Shown here: one piece after another, positions 26,301-41,300 of the stretch
How the letters are laid out: every line of letters starts with the position of its first letter
Numbering within the stretch: the stretch's first letter is position 1
DNA from: Pteria penguin
Lineage: Eukaryota; Mollusca; Bivalvia; Pterioida; Pteriidae
Assembly: GCA_035048485.1 (NCBI GenBank)
Contig: CM068582.1
Span: 19,665,570-19,729,569, forward strand
Direction of reading: 5' to 3'
DNA length: 64,000 bases
The notes under the pieces: model-generated
What the model was told of the DNA's origin: nothing
Databases searched by the model: none
What the model saw: only the letters and a program-made list of their open reading frames with translations
Program-made: the position numbers and the translations under genes

Positions 26301-29300
26301 AGATCAATGTTTGTTGAGTATTACAGTCCAGCAATTGGCCTTGAACATGACCAACAGGAGATGACAGTTCAGAACGACTCTCTACAATGTCTGGACTTAT
26401 AGGTCCAGTGGTTGAACTTGACCGCCGAATCATGAGTGGTTCTAAAGGACATGTTCCAGTTGTCAAAAGTGTGTGCAATACAGAATGCTTTTCACTTCCT
26501 TGATTGTCTGATAAATTATTTGGCTGAGATACATAGCTAGAGAAAGTAGGCAGATCTGCAGAATGAAATAGATTAGTGGTAGTCTTTGGTGGCTCCTTGC
26601 TTTCTGTTACAATCATACGGATTCCAGAGGTGCCACTTGGTGTAAGTACTGTGCCATGTGGAGACACTAAAGCAAAAGCATTAGTTGGAATAGTAGTGTT
26701 AGGCATCAGAATGCCAATGCAATTGGTCCTTGGAATAAGCTGTCCATTATTATTGGGGATAGGTGTGAAGGCAGAAGTGTGGGATTGTGATAAGTCTACA
26801 TCTGGCACCTTGAACACACCATCTCCTACTGTCTTGGAAGCAGCTAAGGCATCCTGTGTAGACACGATTCCAAAGGTACCTGAAATACAATTATTACTAT
26901 ACATAGTTCATACATCTAGTTTTAATAGGTCAAAATTTCACATAGGGGGCAGGTTTGGTGTAGTGGTTAAGTATGTGGCTTGCGGCGCTGACAATCAAGA
27001 TTCAGTTCCTGGGTTGTGCCACTACGTTTAAGAGGTTGGTTACCTCCTGCTTCATGTCGCGATATAACTGAAAAATTGTTGAAAGTAATGTAAAACACCA
27101 ATCAATCAACAACCAACAACCTCCTGCTTCCATGTCGCGATATAACTGAAAAATTGTTGAAAGTGATGTAAAACACCAATCAACCAACAACCAACAACCA
27201 ATCAAACTTTCATACAAAGAGCAGGAAAAGTGAAAGTTGAACTTTTTACAAGACATTTTATCTGGTAAAATGAAACTTTCATTATACAATTTTTTTTACC
27301 GGGCATATCAATTTTTTGGAAATACAAATCGAAAATCAAAAGCCAAAAAAACTGACATATTCATTTCTAGCAAACATGAAACAGGAAAATGTTTTTGTGC
27401 ATTACTTTGTTCATGGTCCTGAACTGCAGGAAGTTTCAAATTACTTCAACCCTGAATAAATGTTTTTCACTGATATACTCATTACCAAAATCTACGCATA
27501 TTTTCCATTTCATAACCTTATTAACTCATTAAACTTTTTCAGTCTTTCTTTTTCTTCCCCGTTTGTTACTTTCTAACATGGAATCTGCTTCATTTTCTTT
27601 TAACTGACCCCCTTTTCATAAACAATGAATTTTTGCCTTTTCGCATAAGAGGAATGTTCAAGGGAAATCTTAAAGTAAACTAGAGCTGTCCTTACTGGAC
27701 AAATAACCCCTGTGGCAACAAAGTTGAAACATGCAATAATTCAGGATCCAAGATACATCACTGGTATAAGTTTAATGGATGTCCAATTGTACATATTGAG
27801 GTATAATCATTGAAAATTTTAATTCTGGTATATATGTACTCAGACCTCAACCTTATAGATTTGACCTTGTTTCAAGGTCATGACATAACCTTGGATCATG
27901 GACAACAAGTGTGTAAAATATAATCTTCCTCCAACCTTCCTCCAACATACAAGGAAGAAGCTATGGCCAGAACAAAAATTCTGTTTTTGTATACTATGAC
28001 CTTGACCTTGAAGATATGACCTTAGTTACAGGTCATGACACACTCCTTGGTCATGGACAACATTTGTTGATTTAGACTGCATTTAAAGATCAGGTGAAAC
28101 CCTGTAAGGGGTCACGTTCTGGTGAACTCAATCAGTGAATCAGCTACAAAATCCTAGGGATGAAATTAACATCCACAGCGTGTGTGAACGGTGTTTGTTA
28201 CATATTGCGTCACTATCACATGCCAAGCAGAGTAACTGATTGGCTATGGAGATAACGGTTTTGGTGACTGAGACGTCATCAGAGGTCACCAAAACGTGAA
28301 CCCTTACAGGGCTTCACCAGATCTTTATACGCAATGGAACAAATAGAGAAGCAGAATAAAGATATGGTTTTAATCAGATTGGTATTTTCAGAACTCATAA
28401 TTCACCGAAAAAGAAAAAAATAAAGCATTTTAAAAATCAAATCAGAGAGTGCACTTCATGCTTAAAATCGAAGATGCTCTGAATTTCACAGCATTTATAC
28501 ATGATCCTCAAGAAATGACTTATGTCCTAAATGCCTATCACAACAGAATTCTAATTAAGAGTTTAAGAGTTATGAGTTCGGACGGACAGACAGACGAATG
28601 GAGGGACAGGATGACTATATACTCCCCTGGAGTGTTTGGGTAAATATAAAAATTTTGAAAAAAGCTCATACAACAATTACACAAATGACAGGAGTAAAAT
28701 TCAAGCAAATAGCACATGAACAAGGGTAATGTTACAATGGGAGTTCACCTAAAATCAAGTCTGGTATTTCACTACACATGTGTTAGTTAATTCTCTATCT
28801 AGTTTGCTCTCCTTCAAACATTACTTATCAATTCAGTACAACTTTAAATCATGAAAATGCACTGCATGAAACCCTGGATTTTTTTCTAAAGCCAACTTCA
28901 TAATTCTACATAAAATGTAAAAGTTTACCATAAATTTCAATTTAATTAAGTGTGTACAGGCAAATTGATAGTATTATACGCCTCCTTCTTATTCTTCTAA
29001 AGGGCATTAAAAGCTGATGTAGCCCAGAGGAAGAGGTGCTTGGCTCATGACAAGGAGGTTCGACTACCATCATGGGTGCATCATTGTCCTGTCTTTCATA
29101 TGAGACAGTAAAAACCCAGGTCTCATGTCATGGTAGGTGTGACACATTAAAGATCCCTCACTGCTTGAAGAGGGTCTAAAGGAATAAATTTCTATGTGAT
29201 GCATCAGGCAGATGCCATAACCATATTATATATATGAAATAATCGTGAAGTAACGTAAAACATTAATTAATCAATCTACAGACAAACTATAAACACTTGT

Positions 29301-32300
29301 GTGAAATCTTAACTTTTACAGGAACATTAAATGAGGAAAAATATAAAGGTACAATAATTCCATTTTTCCCAACTTTTTAAAATGCCTAGACCTCAACAGC
29401 ATTAGAAATGAACTTTTAACCATTATACTTTATGTATAAAATGACAATAAACTTACTACATGTAATAATGAGAAACACACCCATCATATATAAAATGACA
29501 ATAAACTTACTACATGTAATAATGAGAAACACATCCATCATATATAAAGAAACACTAATTGTGAGTGAGTGGAAAATAAATATAGTACCTGGACAATGCA
29601 TAAATTCTCTACTATCATTTTAAGATAAAATAACAGAAGATATTATTTACAAGACTTTTAACGATTTCTCACACTTTTAACGATCATCTAAAAATCTTAA
29701 AAACATACACAACTAAACCAAACTTTGGAGATGAAAGATTATTGTACCACTTGTCCCAATATTGATGCATGCAATAATAGGAAGAAAAATCAATTTTTTT
29801 ACTATCATACAAATAGTAACATATTTTGTATGATGCTATACATAATCTACAACATAACAACTTGAGTTTATTTCTAGAAACAAATGAATATACACTGATT
29901 AAAGGGGTGCATACCATAATGCCCAGAACTTTTCCTCATACCACAGGGGCTATGTTACGCTGAAGAGTAAACATAAACACCACTACCTTTCACTTTTCTT
30001 CTATTTCAGGATATGAAAGTGAGTGTTGCGTTTGTTTATGTAGCTCCTATGCTCTTACTAATAAGACATGAATAAGATTTGTCTTAAAAATGCTATAGGC
30101 CAACAAAGACGTATTTGCCAATGTCAGATTACTATATTTTTGTCTTTTTTTTCTTCTCTTTAAATTTTTCTCTATTTCTAAACTTTGTATTTTATAAGCT
30201 TTCAATATTTGACTTTCCATTATAAACAAGAGGCCCAAATGGGCCTATATCGCTCACCTGAACAGCTAGATGATCAAGTTGAAGATATGAAAAATTGTCT
30301 CCCCCCCCTTTTCTTGGAAGTCTTAAAAAATTCATAAAAAATTCAAAAATCGAGATATTGAAAAAATTCCTTCGCACCAGCATTCTTTACCATAGAAATG
30401 ATTAAATGAAACCAAATGAATGCATCAATGTTTACTAAAAGAAAATAATAACTCTTTAATGCATTAAAATAACAAAGTCCAAAATAAAAATGAAAAAAAC
30501 GTCAAAAATTTGATTTCGGAATGGAACCAAAAATATCAACACTTCTTCCCATATGCCTCTAAATCATTCCTATGCAGTCGGTTTGTCGCTGTATGCACCC
30601 GATCTGAATAAGAAGTTTGTCAAAGGAGGGTACCCTCTGTGACCTACTTTTGTCTGTGGTGGTGCCACCTGTTCATGGATCCTGACAAAGATGACCACAT
30701 TTGTCGGGGACCTTGAGTATTTGATGCATGCCAAGTTTCATTGAATTCCAGCGAGTGGTTCCGAAGAAAAAGTTCAAACTGTGAAATGTTTACACCAATT
30801 ATCCCACCCCCCTTTTTCTTGAAAGTCTTAAAAAATTCATAAAAAATCCAAAACATAAAATATTGAAAAATTTGCTTCGCAGTAGTATTTCCTACCATCA
30901 AAATGATCAAATTAAACCAAATAAATGCATCAATGTTTACTAAAAGAAAAAAATACCTCTTTTCTGCATTAAAACTACCAAGTACAAAAAAATTTCAAAA
31001 ATTTGATTTCGGAACGGAACCAAAAATAACAACACTTCTTCACACATCCCTCTAGATCATTCCTATGCATTCGGTTTGTCTCTGTATGCCCCCGGTCTGA
31101 AGAAGAAGTTTGTCAAAGGAGGGTACCCTCTTTGACCTACTTTTGCCTGTGGTGGCGCCACCTGTTGATGAATCTGGACGAAAAACAACACTAGTAGGGG
31201 ACCATGAGTACTACATGCTTATCAAGTTTAATCAAATTCTGTTCAGTGGTTCTGGAGAAGAAGTCGAAAATGTGAAAAGTTAACGATGTACAACGGATGG
31301 TGATTGATCACAATAGCTCACTTGAGCCTTCAGCTCAGGTGAGCTAAAAATCATCAGTCAAATTGTCCTAATGCTTTCATCAGCTAGATTTGAATTTTAA
31401 CAGATATAGTCAACAGTCTAATAATTTTTACATTATCTGAAAGAAATGATGAAAGCCACCAACATGTATGATATCATAAGATATTGCATTAATAATCAAT
31501 CTTTATTGGATATTAAATGACGTCAACAGATAAAGATTCATCATTGCAACAGGGATTTTTTCTTTGATTAATAGATTTCAAAGTAAAAGCTTTCCACATA
31601 CTTCCTTTAAAGAGCAGTGCTGAGCACTGAAGATGATACAGTATGGATACAAAAGAGTGATCTTACCACTGATGCCCTGTAGCCCTGTACTAACTGTTAT
31701 CCCATTTGGTGGACAATCTAACTTCCCAGGACTGGACACTGTAAAGTCAATCATACAAGTCACTTACTTTTGAAACCATAGACTTTTAATTAAGTATTCA
31801 GATATTTTTTGACATATTGTAGAAATATTATAATAAGATTACTCATATTTCAGAAAATGTACATAGAATACATAGTGACGGATTCAGAAGGTCAATGAGA
31901 GGGTGCAAACCCAACCCCTCACTCACCCGGAATTCCTCACATTATATGGATCAAACATAGAACCTAATTCTTTAAGGTTAATTATTTTCATAAATATGAA
32001 TGTACATCTACATAAGATATCTGAACTACATTTTACATAACAATATTGATGAATTACGTACGGTCCGTGCAGAGACACATACTAAATTGCGAGAAACATA
32101 ATATTGAAATTGTTACAATTATGAATGTTACAGAGCAACATGGAAAATGGAACTTTGCCCCAACCAACAAAGACATATTTTTTCTTGTCAATTTTCAATA
32201 AAACTCCTGATCAGGAGGCCAGGGTTGAGTCCCACTCTGGTCATGCCGGTGTCCTGTCTTTCGGATGAGATAGTAAAAACCAAGGCCCCGTGTCGTGGTT

Positions 32301-35300
32301 GCATGGCACGTTAAAGATCCCTCACTGCTTCAGGTGGGTCCGTTGCAAAGGTCAAAATTTGTATGCCCCGCATCAGGCAGATGCCGTCACCATATACGTG
32401 AAATATTCGTGGTGTCACATTAAACAAAAATCAATCAATCAATCAATAAAACCAAACAAACGGGCGAAATCATGTCGAACAATACTGACGTACACAAAGT
32501 ACCTTGGATTACATCACTTGTTTTCTTGTCACATTAATGTTCACCTTCTTCGAATGAAGATGTATCGCAAGAAAGATGAACATCACTCTCGTCTAATAAA
32601 TCTTAATAAAAGAATCCTTTGTACTCATTGCTTGGCTTACTAAATTCAGATAAAAAGCGGCTTATTTCTACTATAATATATTCTGTTTCCATGAAGTGAC
32701 CACATACCGTGACTTTAGCGATCTCCATTCCAGACAAGAGAGATTTATTGATATTCTCGCACGCGCGGTCGCGTTAAACAGGTAAACATTTGGAGTTTAA
32801 TCAGCAATAGCTACTTATTGCAGCATCTGATTGTAAAAGTTTTGGCACCAAGGAGTTTTATTTATATCAAATTATTAAATTGGTATGAGAAAAAAATTGG
32901 TGTAGTGGCACTTTAATAAGGACCACCACCTCAGAGTCAATGATCTGTAATTAAGTTATGTTAAGGCAGGATAAGGAGAAATTCTTTTCAAGAAACTGAT
33001 TTCATGTAAATCAATCAAACTGAAAACATGTATACAGACATTATCTTTCAACTCCTAGTCTATGAAGTGTTCTCCCTTGGAAAATTTAAAGGCATGTTGC
33101 TTCTATTACATCCCTTCCATGTATAACTCTTACGAGATTATTATTGTTTTTTCCCCTTTCTGTTTCTCAGACCCTCTCCCTACAATGCTCCAAACACTCC
33201 TGGGTTCACCATATTGTGTTTACAGTGAAAGATTTGATCTTACACTGAACACTGCTTGAAACAAGCAAATTCAGAGAATTGTGGTCCCCCGCTTTGGGGG
33301 TTTTATCAGTAAGGGTGCAGTCATCTGTGACATTTTGTCATAGTTGTGCAAGTCTACAGACACACATGCTAAATATGGAGGCTTTACGTCTTACAGTGAA
33401 AAAGTTACATTGCAGAAGATCAAAGGTCACGGTCAAGGACACATGATAAAAAAATACTGGTACCAACGAAACGATGTTGCAAATAGGGACACACTTGCCA
33501 AAAATGAAAGGACTACGTTTTACAGTTAAAAAGTTACACTGAAGTAGGTCAAAGGTCACAGTCAAGGTCACATGATAAAAATTTTGGTACCTACATCTTA
33601 TGGTAAAAAAAGTTATGACCAAGGTTAAAGTTTTTGTGACAGACAAATGGACATTACGACAGACGGACAGACAAATGAGTTTTAATGTCCCCACACTTAC
33701 CCCGAAAAGCAGAGACAATAATAAACAGTAAGTTCAATTCTATCACTGTTACATGTAGTATCTTTTGTTATGTTAGACAGATGTCAATCTCTGAACAGTG
33801 TATTATTAACATTGAAATCCTCCTTATTAAATTTAAGATGGAATCATAATAGACAGACAAATGAGATTTAATGTCCCCATGTAAAAAGCGGTGGACAAAA
33901 AGATGGAAAACTAAAGTGTCCTGCCCTATGCACAATTTTGTTTCCTTACAAATTAATAGATATTCATAAATAAAATAATGTAAGAGAGAAAACAGAAGAC
34001 ATCTGATAAAGCTGTAAGAACATCGTATAAACATCATAATTTGCTTAAAAAGATCTTTTTCATATTAATTTTGACTCCCAATCAATGTCCAACCTATGAT
34101 ATTTTGCTGCTCAAAGTTATCATTCTGTTGTCATTCAATGATCCATACACTGATGTCATAATGAAAATTACAGCAACAAGAGCAACGCCAACACAGCATA
34201 ATACCCCAGTAGTAAGTTTGACCGTAGTAAGTTAAACAAGTGTTCTGTTGAAAGCAAGTAAATCTTGGGCATTTCTCTGATGCATGTGAATATTCTGTAC
34301 ACATTTTATCTAAATCCAATAAAATTTGTTGTCTGGCATAGATATTGCCATGGACAAAGTATTAAAAAATTCTGAAACTGTGTCTGCAACGCTTTTACAT
34401 TTCTTAACTTTAGCGGGAGTGGCCATTGTAGTATTCTAACTACAAGAAAAGTTGTATGTATGATGTAAATTTAATGCTTATAAAATTTATAAAGCAACAC
34501 AAGTGTAGCATTAGTACTTCATACCTACCAAGTTTTATCAAAATCCCTTTAGCAGTTCTCAAAAAGAAGTGGAAAATATGAAAAAGTTTAAAAAAAAGTA
34601 TAAAAGTTTATGAACGGACGACCAACAGACGGACGGATGATGGACAAACGATGGACAGTAGGTTATGACAATAGCTAACTTTAAGCCTTTGGTAAAAAGT
34701 TAGGAAAGTTTCAAATCAAATGATATTGATACACCATTTATAGAAAGCAAAACTTGGAATGAGCTTGTAAAATTACAATTCATCTCAAAAATTTTGCTTG
34801 GCACCATAAACATATAGTGAATAGTGGTTGAACACATTGGGTATAGTAAATATTGGTTGAACACATTGAGTGCAATTTGAATTTGACCTTTGACCTTGGT
34901 TCAAGGTCATGACACACCCTTGGATCCTAAGTATCAATTTTGTGAAATATTGTTGAAAACCATCAACAGTGAAAGAAGTTATGGTCCGGACAAGGTTTAT
35001 CCCATTGTGACCTTGACCTTTGATCTAGGGTCAAGATCATGGCACACCCTTGAGTCCTAAGTAACAATTCTATGAAATATTATTGAAATCCATGCACAGG
35101 GGAAGAATTTCTGGCCCGAACAAAGTTTTTATTCACTTTGCATGTTGTGACGTTGACCTTTGACAGTCAAGGTCATAACACACCCTTGGGTCCTAAGCAA
35201 CAATTTTGTGAAATATTATTGAAATCCATGCACAGGGGAAGAAGTTATTGCCTGAACAAGGTTTTATTCACTTTGCATGTTGTGACCTTGACCTTTGACC

Positions 35301-38300
35301 TATGACCTTGGGTCAAGGTCATGACACACCCTTGGGTCCTAAGTAACAACTCTGTGAAATATTATTTAAATCCATGCACAGGGCAAGAAGTAATGACCCA
35401 GACAAGGTTTTACTGACTTTGCATGTTGTGACCTTGACCTTTGACCTTGGGTCAGGGTCATGACACACCCTTGGGTCCTAAGTAAAAATTCTGTGAAATA
35501 TTATTGAAATCCATGCACACGGAAAGAAGAACTAGCCCGGACAAGCTTATACCGGACACTGGACAGACAGACAGACTTATAAAAAGTAGTTTGTTGGGCA
35601 TCAGGCCCCTTATATCATGTCCAATATGAAGTATTATCTATATATAATAGTTCCAGATTTTCAATTTCTGCCCTAGTTTTCCTTTTTCTGGTGTATAAAC
35701 AATCTTGTTGTAATCTCTAATGAAATTGGGCTTTTATCCATATCAAGTTTAGTGGTAAATTTAAGTTCTACCATTTTTCAATATATTAAGTTATAATTTT
35801 ATGCACAATTGATAAGTATCATTTATTTAATACCAATTATTAACGTTTGATCTGCTCTGGTTATGAGCATACTTACCAGTTAGTAGGTTTGGTCTGCTCT
35901 GTTTATGAGCATACCAGTCTATAGGGTTTGATCTGCTCTTGTTATGAGCATACTTAGCAGTCAGTAGGGTTTGGTCTGCTCTGGTTATGAGCATACATAC
36001 CAGTCAGTAGGCTTTGATCTGCCCTGGCTATGAGCATACGTACATGTACCAGTCAGTAGGGTTTGGTGTGCTCTGGTTTGGGTATGAGCATACTTAGCAG
36101 TCAGTAGGGTTTGGTCTGCCCTGGCTATGAGCATACTTACCAGTCAGTAGGGTTTTTTATGCTCTGGTTATGAGCATACTTAGCAGTCAGTAGGGTTTGG
36201 TCTGCCCTGGCTATGAGCATACTTAGCAGTCAGTAGGGTATGGTCTCCTCTGGCTATGAGAATACTTAGCAGTCAGTAGGGTTGGGTCTCCTCTGGCTAT
36301 GAGCATGCTTAGCAGTCAGTAGGGTTTGGTCTGCTCTGACTATGAGCATACTAAGTAGTCAGTAGGGTTTGGTCTGCTCTGGCTATGAGATTACTTAGCA
36401 GTCAGTAGGGTTTGGTGTGCTCTGGTTATGAGCTTATTTAGCAGTCAGTAGGGTTTGATCTGCCCTGGCTATGAGCATACTTAACAGTCAGTAGGGTTTG
36501 GTGTGCTCTGGTTATGAGCTTACTTAGCAGTCAGTAGGGTTTGGTCTGCTCTGGTTATGAGAATACTTAGCAGTCAGTAGGGTTTGGTCTGCTCTGGCTA
36601 TGAGAATACTTAGCAGTCAGTAAGGTTTGCTCTGCCCTGGCTATGAGAATACTTAGCAGTCAGTAGGGTTTGGTCTGCTCTGGCTATGAGAATACATACC
36701 AGTCAGTAGGGTTTGGTCTGCTCTGGTTATGAGCATACATACCAGTCAGTAGGGTTTGGTCTGCTCTGGTTATGAGCATACTTAGCAGTCAGTAGGGTTT
36801 GGTCTGCCCTGGCTATGAGAATACTTACCAGTCAGCAGGGTTTGGTCTGCTCTGGTTTTGAGCATACTTGCCAGTCAGTAGGGTTTGGTCTGCCCTGGCT
36901 ATGAGCATACTTACCAGTCAGTAGGGTTTGGTCTCCTCTGGCTATGAGCATGCTTAGCAGTCAGCAGGGTTTGGTGTGCTCTGGTTATGAGCATACTTAC
37001 TAGTCAGTAGGGTTTGATCTGCCCTGGCTATGAGCATACTTAGCAGTCAGTAGGGTTTGGTGTGCTCTGGCTATGAGCATACTTAACAGTCAGTAGGGTT
37101 TGTTCTGCTCTGGCTATGAGCATACTTAGCAGTCAGTCGGGTTTGGTGTGCTCTGGCTATGAGCATACTTAACAGTCAGTAGGGTTTGGTCTGCTCTGGC
37201 TATGAGAATACATACCAGTCAGTAGGGTTTGGTCTGCCCTGGCTATGAGCATACTTACCAGTCAGTAGGGTTTGGTCTGCTCTGGCTATGAGCATACTTA
37301 ACAGTCAGTAGGGTTTGGTGTGCTCTGGTTATGAGCTTACTTAGCAGTCAGTAGGGTTTGGTCTGCTCTGGTTATGAGAATACTTAGCAGTCAGTAGGGT
37401 TTGGTCTGCTCTGGCTATGAGAATACTTAACAGTCAGTAGGGTTTGGTCTGCTCTGGCTATGAGCATACTTAACAGTCAGTAGGGTTTGGTGTGCTCTGG
37501 TTATGAGCTTACTTAGCAGTCAGTAGGGTTTGGTCTGCTCTGGTTATGACAATACTTAGCAGTCAGTAGGGTTTGGTCTGCTCTGGCTATGAGAATACTT
37601 AACAGTCAGTAGGGTTTGGTCTGCTCTGGCTATGAGCATACTTAGCAGTCAGTCGGGTTTGGTGTGCTCTGGCTATGAGCATACTTAACAGTCAGTAGGG
37701 TTTGGTCTGCTCTGGCTATGAGAATACATACCAGTCAGTAGGGTTTGGTCTGCCCTGGCTATGAGCATACTTACCAGTCAGTAGGGTTTGGTCTGCTCTG
37801 GCTATGAGCATACTTAACAGTCAGTAGGGTTTGGTGTGCTCTGGTTATGAGCTTACTTAGCAGTCAGTAGGGTTTGGTCTGCTCTGGTTATGAGAATACT
37901 TAGCAGTCAGTAGGGTTTGGTCTGCTCTGGCTATGAGAATACTTAGCAGTCAGTAAGGTTTGCTCTGCCCTGGCTATGAGAATACTTAGCAGTCAGTAGG
38001 GTTTGGTCTGCTCTGGCTATGAGAATACATACCAGTCAGTAGGGTTTGGTCTGCTCTGGTTATGAGCATACATACCAGTCAGTAGGGTTTGGTCTGCTCT
38101 GGTTATGAGCATACTTAGCAGTCAGTAGGGTTTGGTCTGCCCTGGCTATGAGAATACTTACCAGTCAGCAGGGTTTGGTGTGCTCTGGTTTTGAGCATAC
38201 TTGCCAGTCAGTAGGGTTTGGTCTGCCCTGGCTATGAGCATACTTACCAGTCAGTAGGGTTTGGTCTCCTCTGGCTATGAGCATGCTTAGCAGTCAGCAA

Positions 38301-41300
38301 GGTTTGGTCTGCTCTGGTTATGAGCATACTTACTAGTCAGTAGGGTTTGATCTGCCCTGGCTATGAGCATACTTAGCAGTCAGTAGGGTTTGGTGTGCTC
38401 TGGCTATGAGCATACTTAACAGTCAGTAGGGTTTGGTGTGCTCTGGCTATGAGCATACTTAACAGTCAGTAGGGTTTGGTCTGCTCTGGCTATGAGCATA
38501 CTTAGCAGTCAGTCGGGTTTGGTGTGCTCTGGCTATGAGCATACTTAACAGTCAGTAGGGTTTGGTCTGCTCTGGCTATGAGAATACATACCAGTCAGTA
38601 GGGTTTGGTCTGCCCTGGCTATGAGCATACTTACCAGTCAGTAGGGTTTGGTCTGCTCTGGCTATGAGCTTACTTAGCAGTCAGTAGGGTTTGGTCTGCT
38701 CTGGTTATGAGAATACTTAGCAGTCAGTAGGGTTTGGTCTGCTCTGGCTATGAGAATACTTAGCAGTCAGTAGGGTTTGCTCTGCCCTGGCTATGAGAAT
38801 ACTTAGCAGTTAGTAGGGTTTGGTCTGCTCTGGCTATGAGAATACATACCAGTCAGTAGGGTTTGGTCTGCTCTGGTTATGAGCATACATACCAGTCAGT
38901 AGGGTTTGGTCTGCTCTGGTTATGAGCATACTTAGCAGTCAGTAGGGTTTGGTCTGCCCTGGCTATGAGAATACTTACCAGTCAGCAGGGTTTGGTGTGC
39001 TCTGGTTTTGAGCATACTTGCCAGTCAGTAGGGTTTGGTCTGCCCTGGCTATGAGCATACTTACCAGTCAGTAGGGTTTGGTCTCCTCTGGCTATGAGCA
39101 TGCTTAGCAGTCAGCAGGGTTTGGTGTGCTCTGGTCATGAGCATACATACCAGTCAGTAGGGTTTGGTCTGCTCTGGTTATGAGCATGCTTAGCAGTCAG
39201 CAGGGTTTGGTGTGCTCTGGTTATGAGAATACTTACCAGTCAGCAAGGTTTGGTGTGCTCTGGTCATGAGCATACATACCAGTCAGTAGGGTTTGGTCTG
39301 CTCTGGTTATGAGCATACTTAGCAGTCAGTAGGGTTTGGTCTGCCCTGGCTATGAGAATACTTACCAGTCAGCAGGGTTTGGTCTGCTCTGGTTTTGAGC
39401 ATACTTGCCAGTCAGTAGGGTTTGGTCTGCCCTGGCTATGAGCATACTTACCAGTCAGTAGGGTTTGGTCTCCTCTGGCTATGAGCATGCTTAGCAGTCA
39501 GCAGGGTTTGGTGTGCTCTGGTTATGAGCATACTTACTAGTCAGTAGGGTTTGATCTGCCCTGGCTATGAGCATACTTAGCAGTCAGTAGGGTTTGGTGT
39601 GCTCTGGCTATGAGCATACTTAACAGTCAGTAGGGTTTGGTCTGCTCTGGCTATGAGCATACTTAGCAGTCAGTCGGGTTTGGTGTGCTCTGGCTATGAG
39701 CATACTTAACAGTCAGTAGGGTTTGGTCTGCTCTGGCTATGAGAATACATACCAGTCAGTAGGGTTTGGTCTGCCCTGGCTATGAGCATACTTACCAGTC
39801 AGTAGGGTTTGGTCTGCTCTGGCTATGAGCATACTTAACAGTCAGTAGGGTTTGGTGTGCTCTGGTTATGAGCTTACTTAGCAGTCAGTAGGGTTTGGTC
39901 TGCTCTGGTTATGAGAATACTTAGCAGTCAGTAGGGTTTGGTCTGCTCTGGCTATGAGAATACTTAGCAGTCAGTAGGGTTTGCTCTGCCCTGGCTATGA
40001 GAATACTTAGCAGTCAGTAGGGTTTGGTCTGCTCTGGCTATGAGAATACATACCAGTCAGTAGGGTTTGGTCTGCTCTGGTTATGAGCATACATACCAGT
40101 CAGTAGGGTTTGGTCTGCTCTGGTTATGAGCATACTTAGCAGTCAGTAGGGTTTGGTCTGCCCTGGCTATGAGAATACTTACCAGTCAGCAGGGTTTGGT
40201 CTGCTCTGGTTTTGAGCATACTTGCCAGTCAGTAGGGTTTGGTCTGCCCTGGCTATGAGCATACTTACCAGTCAGTAGGGTTTGGTCTCCTCTGGCTATG
40301 AGCATGCTTAGCAGTCAGCAGGGTTTGGTGTGCTCTGGTCATGAGCATACATACCAGTAAGTAGGGTTTGGTCTGCTCTGGTTATGAGCATGCTTAGCAG
40401 TCAGCAGGGTTTGGTGTGCTCTGGTTATGAGAATACTTACCAGTCAGCAAGGTTTGGTGTGCTCTGGTCATGAGCATACATACCAGTCAGTAGGGTTTGG
40501 TCTGCTCTGGTTATGAGCATACTTAGCAGTCAGTAGGGTTTGGTCTGCCCTGGCTATGAGAATACTTACCAGTCAGCAGGGTTTGGTCTGCTCTGGTTTT
40601 GAGCATACTTGCCAGTCAGTAGGGTTTGGTCTGCCCTGGCTATGAGCATACTTACCAGTCAGTAGGGTTTGGTCTCCTCTGACTATGAGCATGCTTAGCA
40701 GTCAGTAGGGTTTGGTGTGCTCTGGTTATGAGCATACTTAGCAGTCAGTAGGGTTTGGTCTGCCCTGGCTATGAGAATACTTACCAGTCAGCAGGGTTTG
40801 GTTTGCTCTGGTTTTGAGCATACTTGCCAGTCAGTAGGGTTTGGTCTGCCCTGGCTATGAGCATACTTACCAGTCAGTAGGGTTTGGTCTCCTCTGGCTA
40901 TGAGCATGCTTAGCAGTCAGCAGGGTTTGGTGTGCTCTGGTCATGAGCATACATACCAGTCAGTAGGGTTTGGTCTGCTCTGGTTATGAGCATGCTTAGC
41001 AGTCAGCAGGGTTTGGTGTGCTCTGGTTATGAGAATACTTACCAGTCAGCAGGGTTTGGTGTGCTCTGGTCATGAGCATACATACCAGTCAGTAGGGTTT
41101 GGTCTGCTCTGGTTATGAGCATACTTAGCAGTCAGTAGGGTTTGGTCTGCCCTGGCTATGAGAATACTTACCAGTCAGCAGGGTTTGGTCTGCTCTGGTT
41201 TTGAGCATACTTGCCAGTCAGTAGGGTTTGGTCTGCCCTGGCTATGAGCATACTTACCAGTCAGTAGGGTTTGGTCTCCTCTGACTATGAGCATGCTTAG

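Noticed and set aside
26576..27031. 151-codon plus-strand frame over NFAT5 exon 3
   Set aside because: It is antisense to a well-supported exon and runs into a SINE; a coding shadow.
32640..32760. Alternative first coding exon (MEIAKVT) for the NFAT5-like gene
   Set aside because: Its phase-0 end gives early stops when joined to exon 2, 3 or 4; kept only as a CpG-rich patch.
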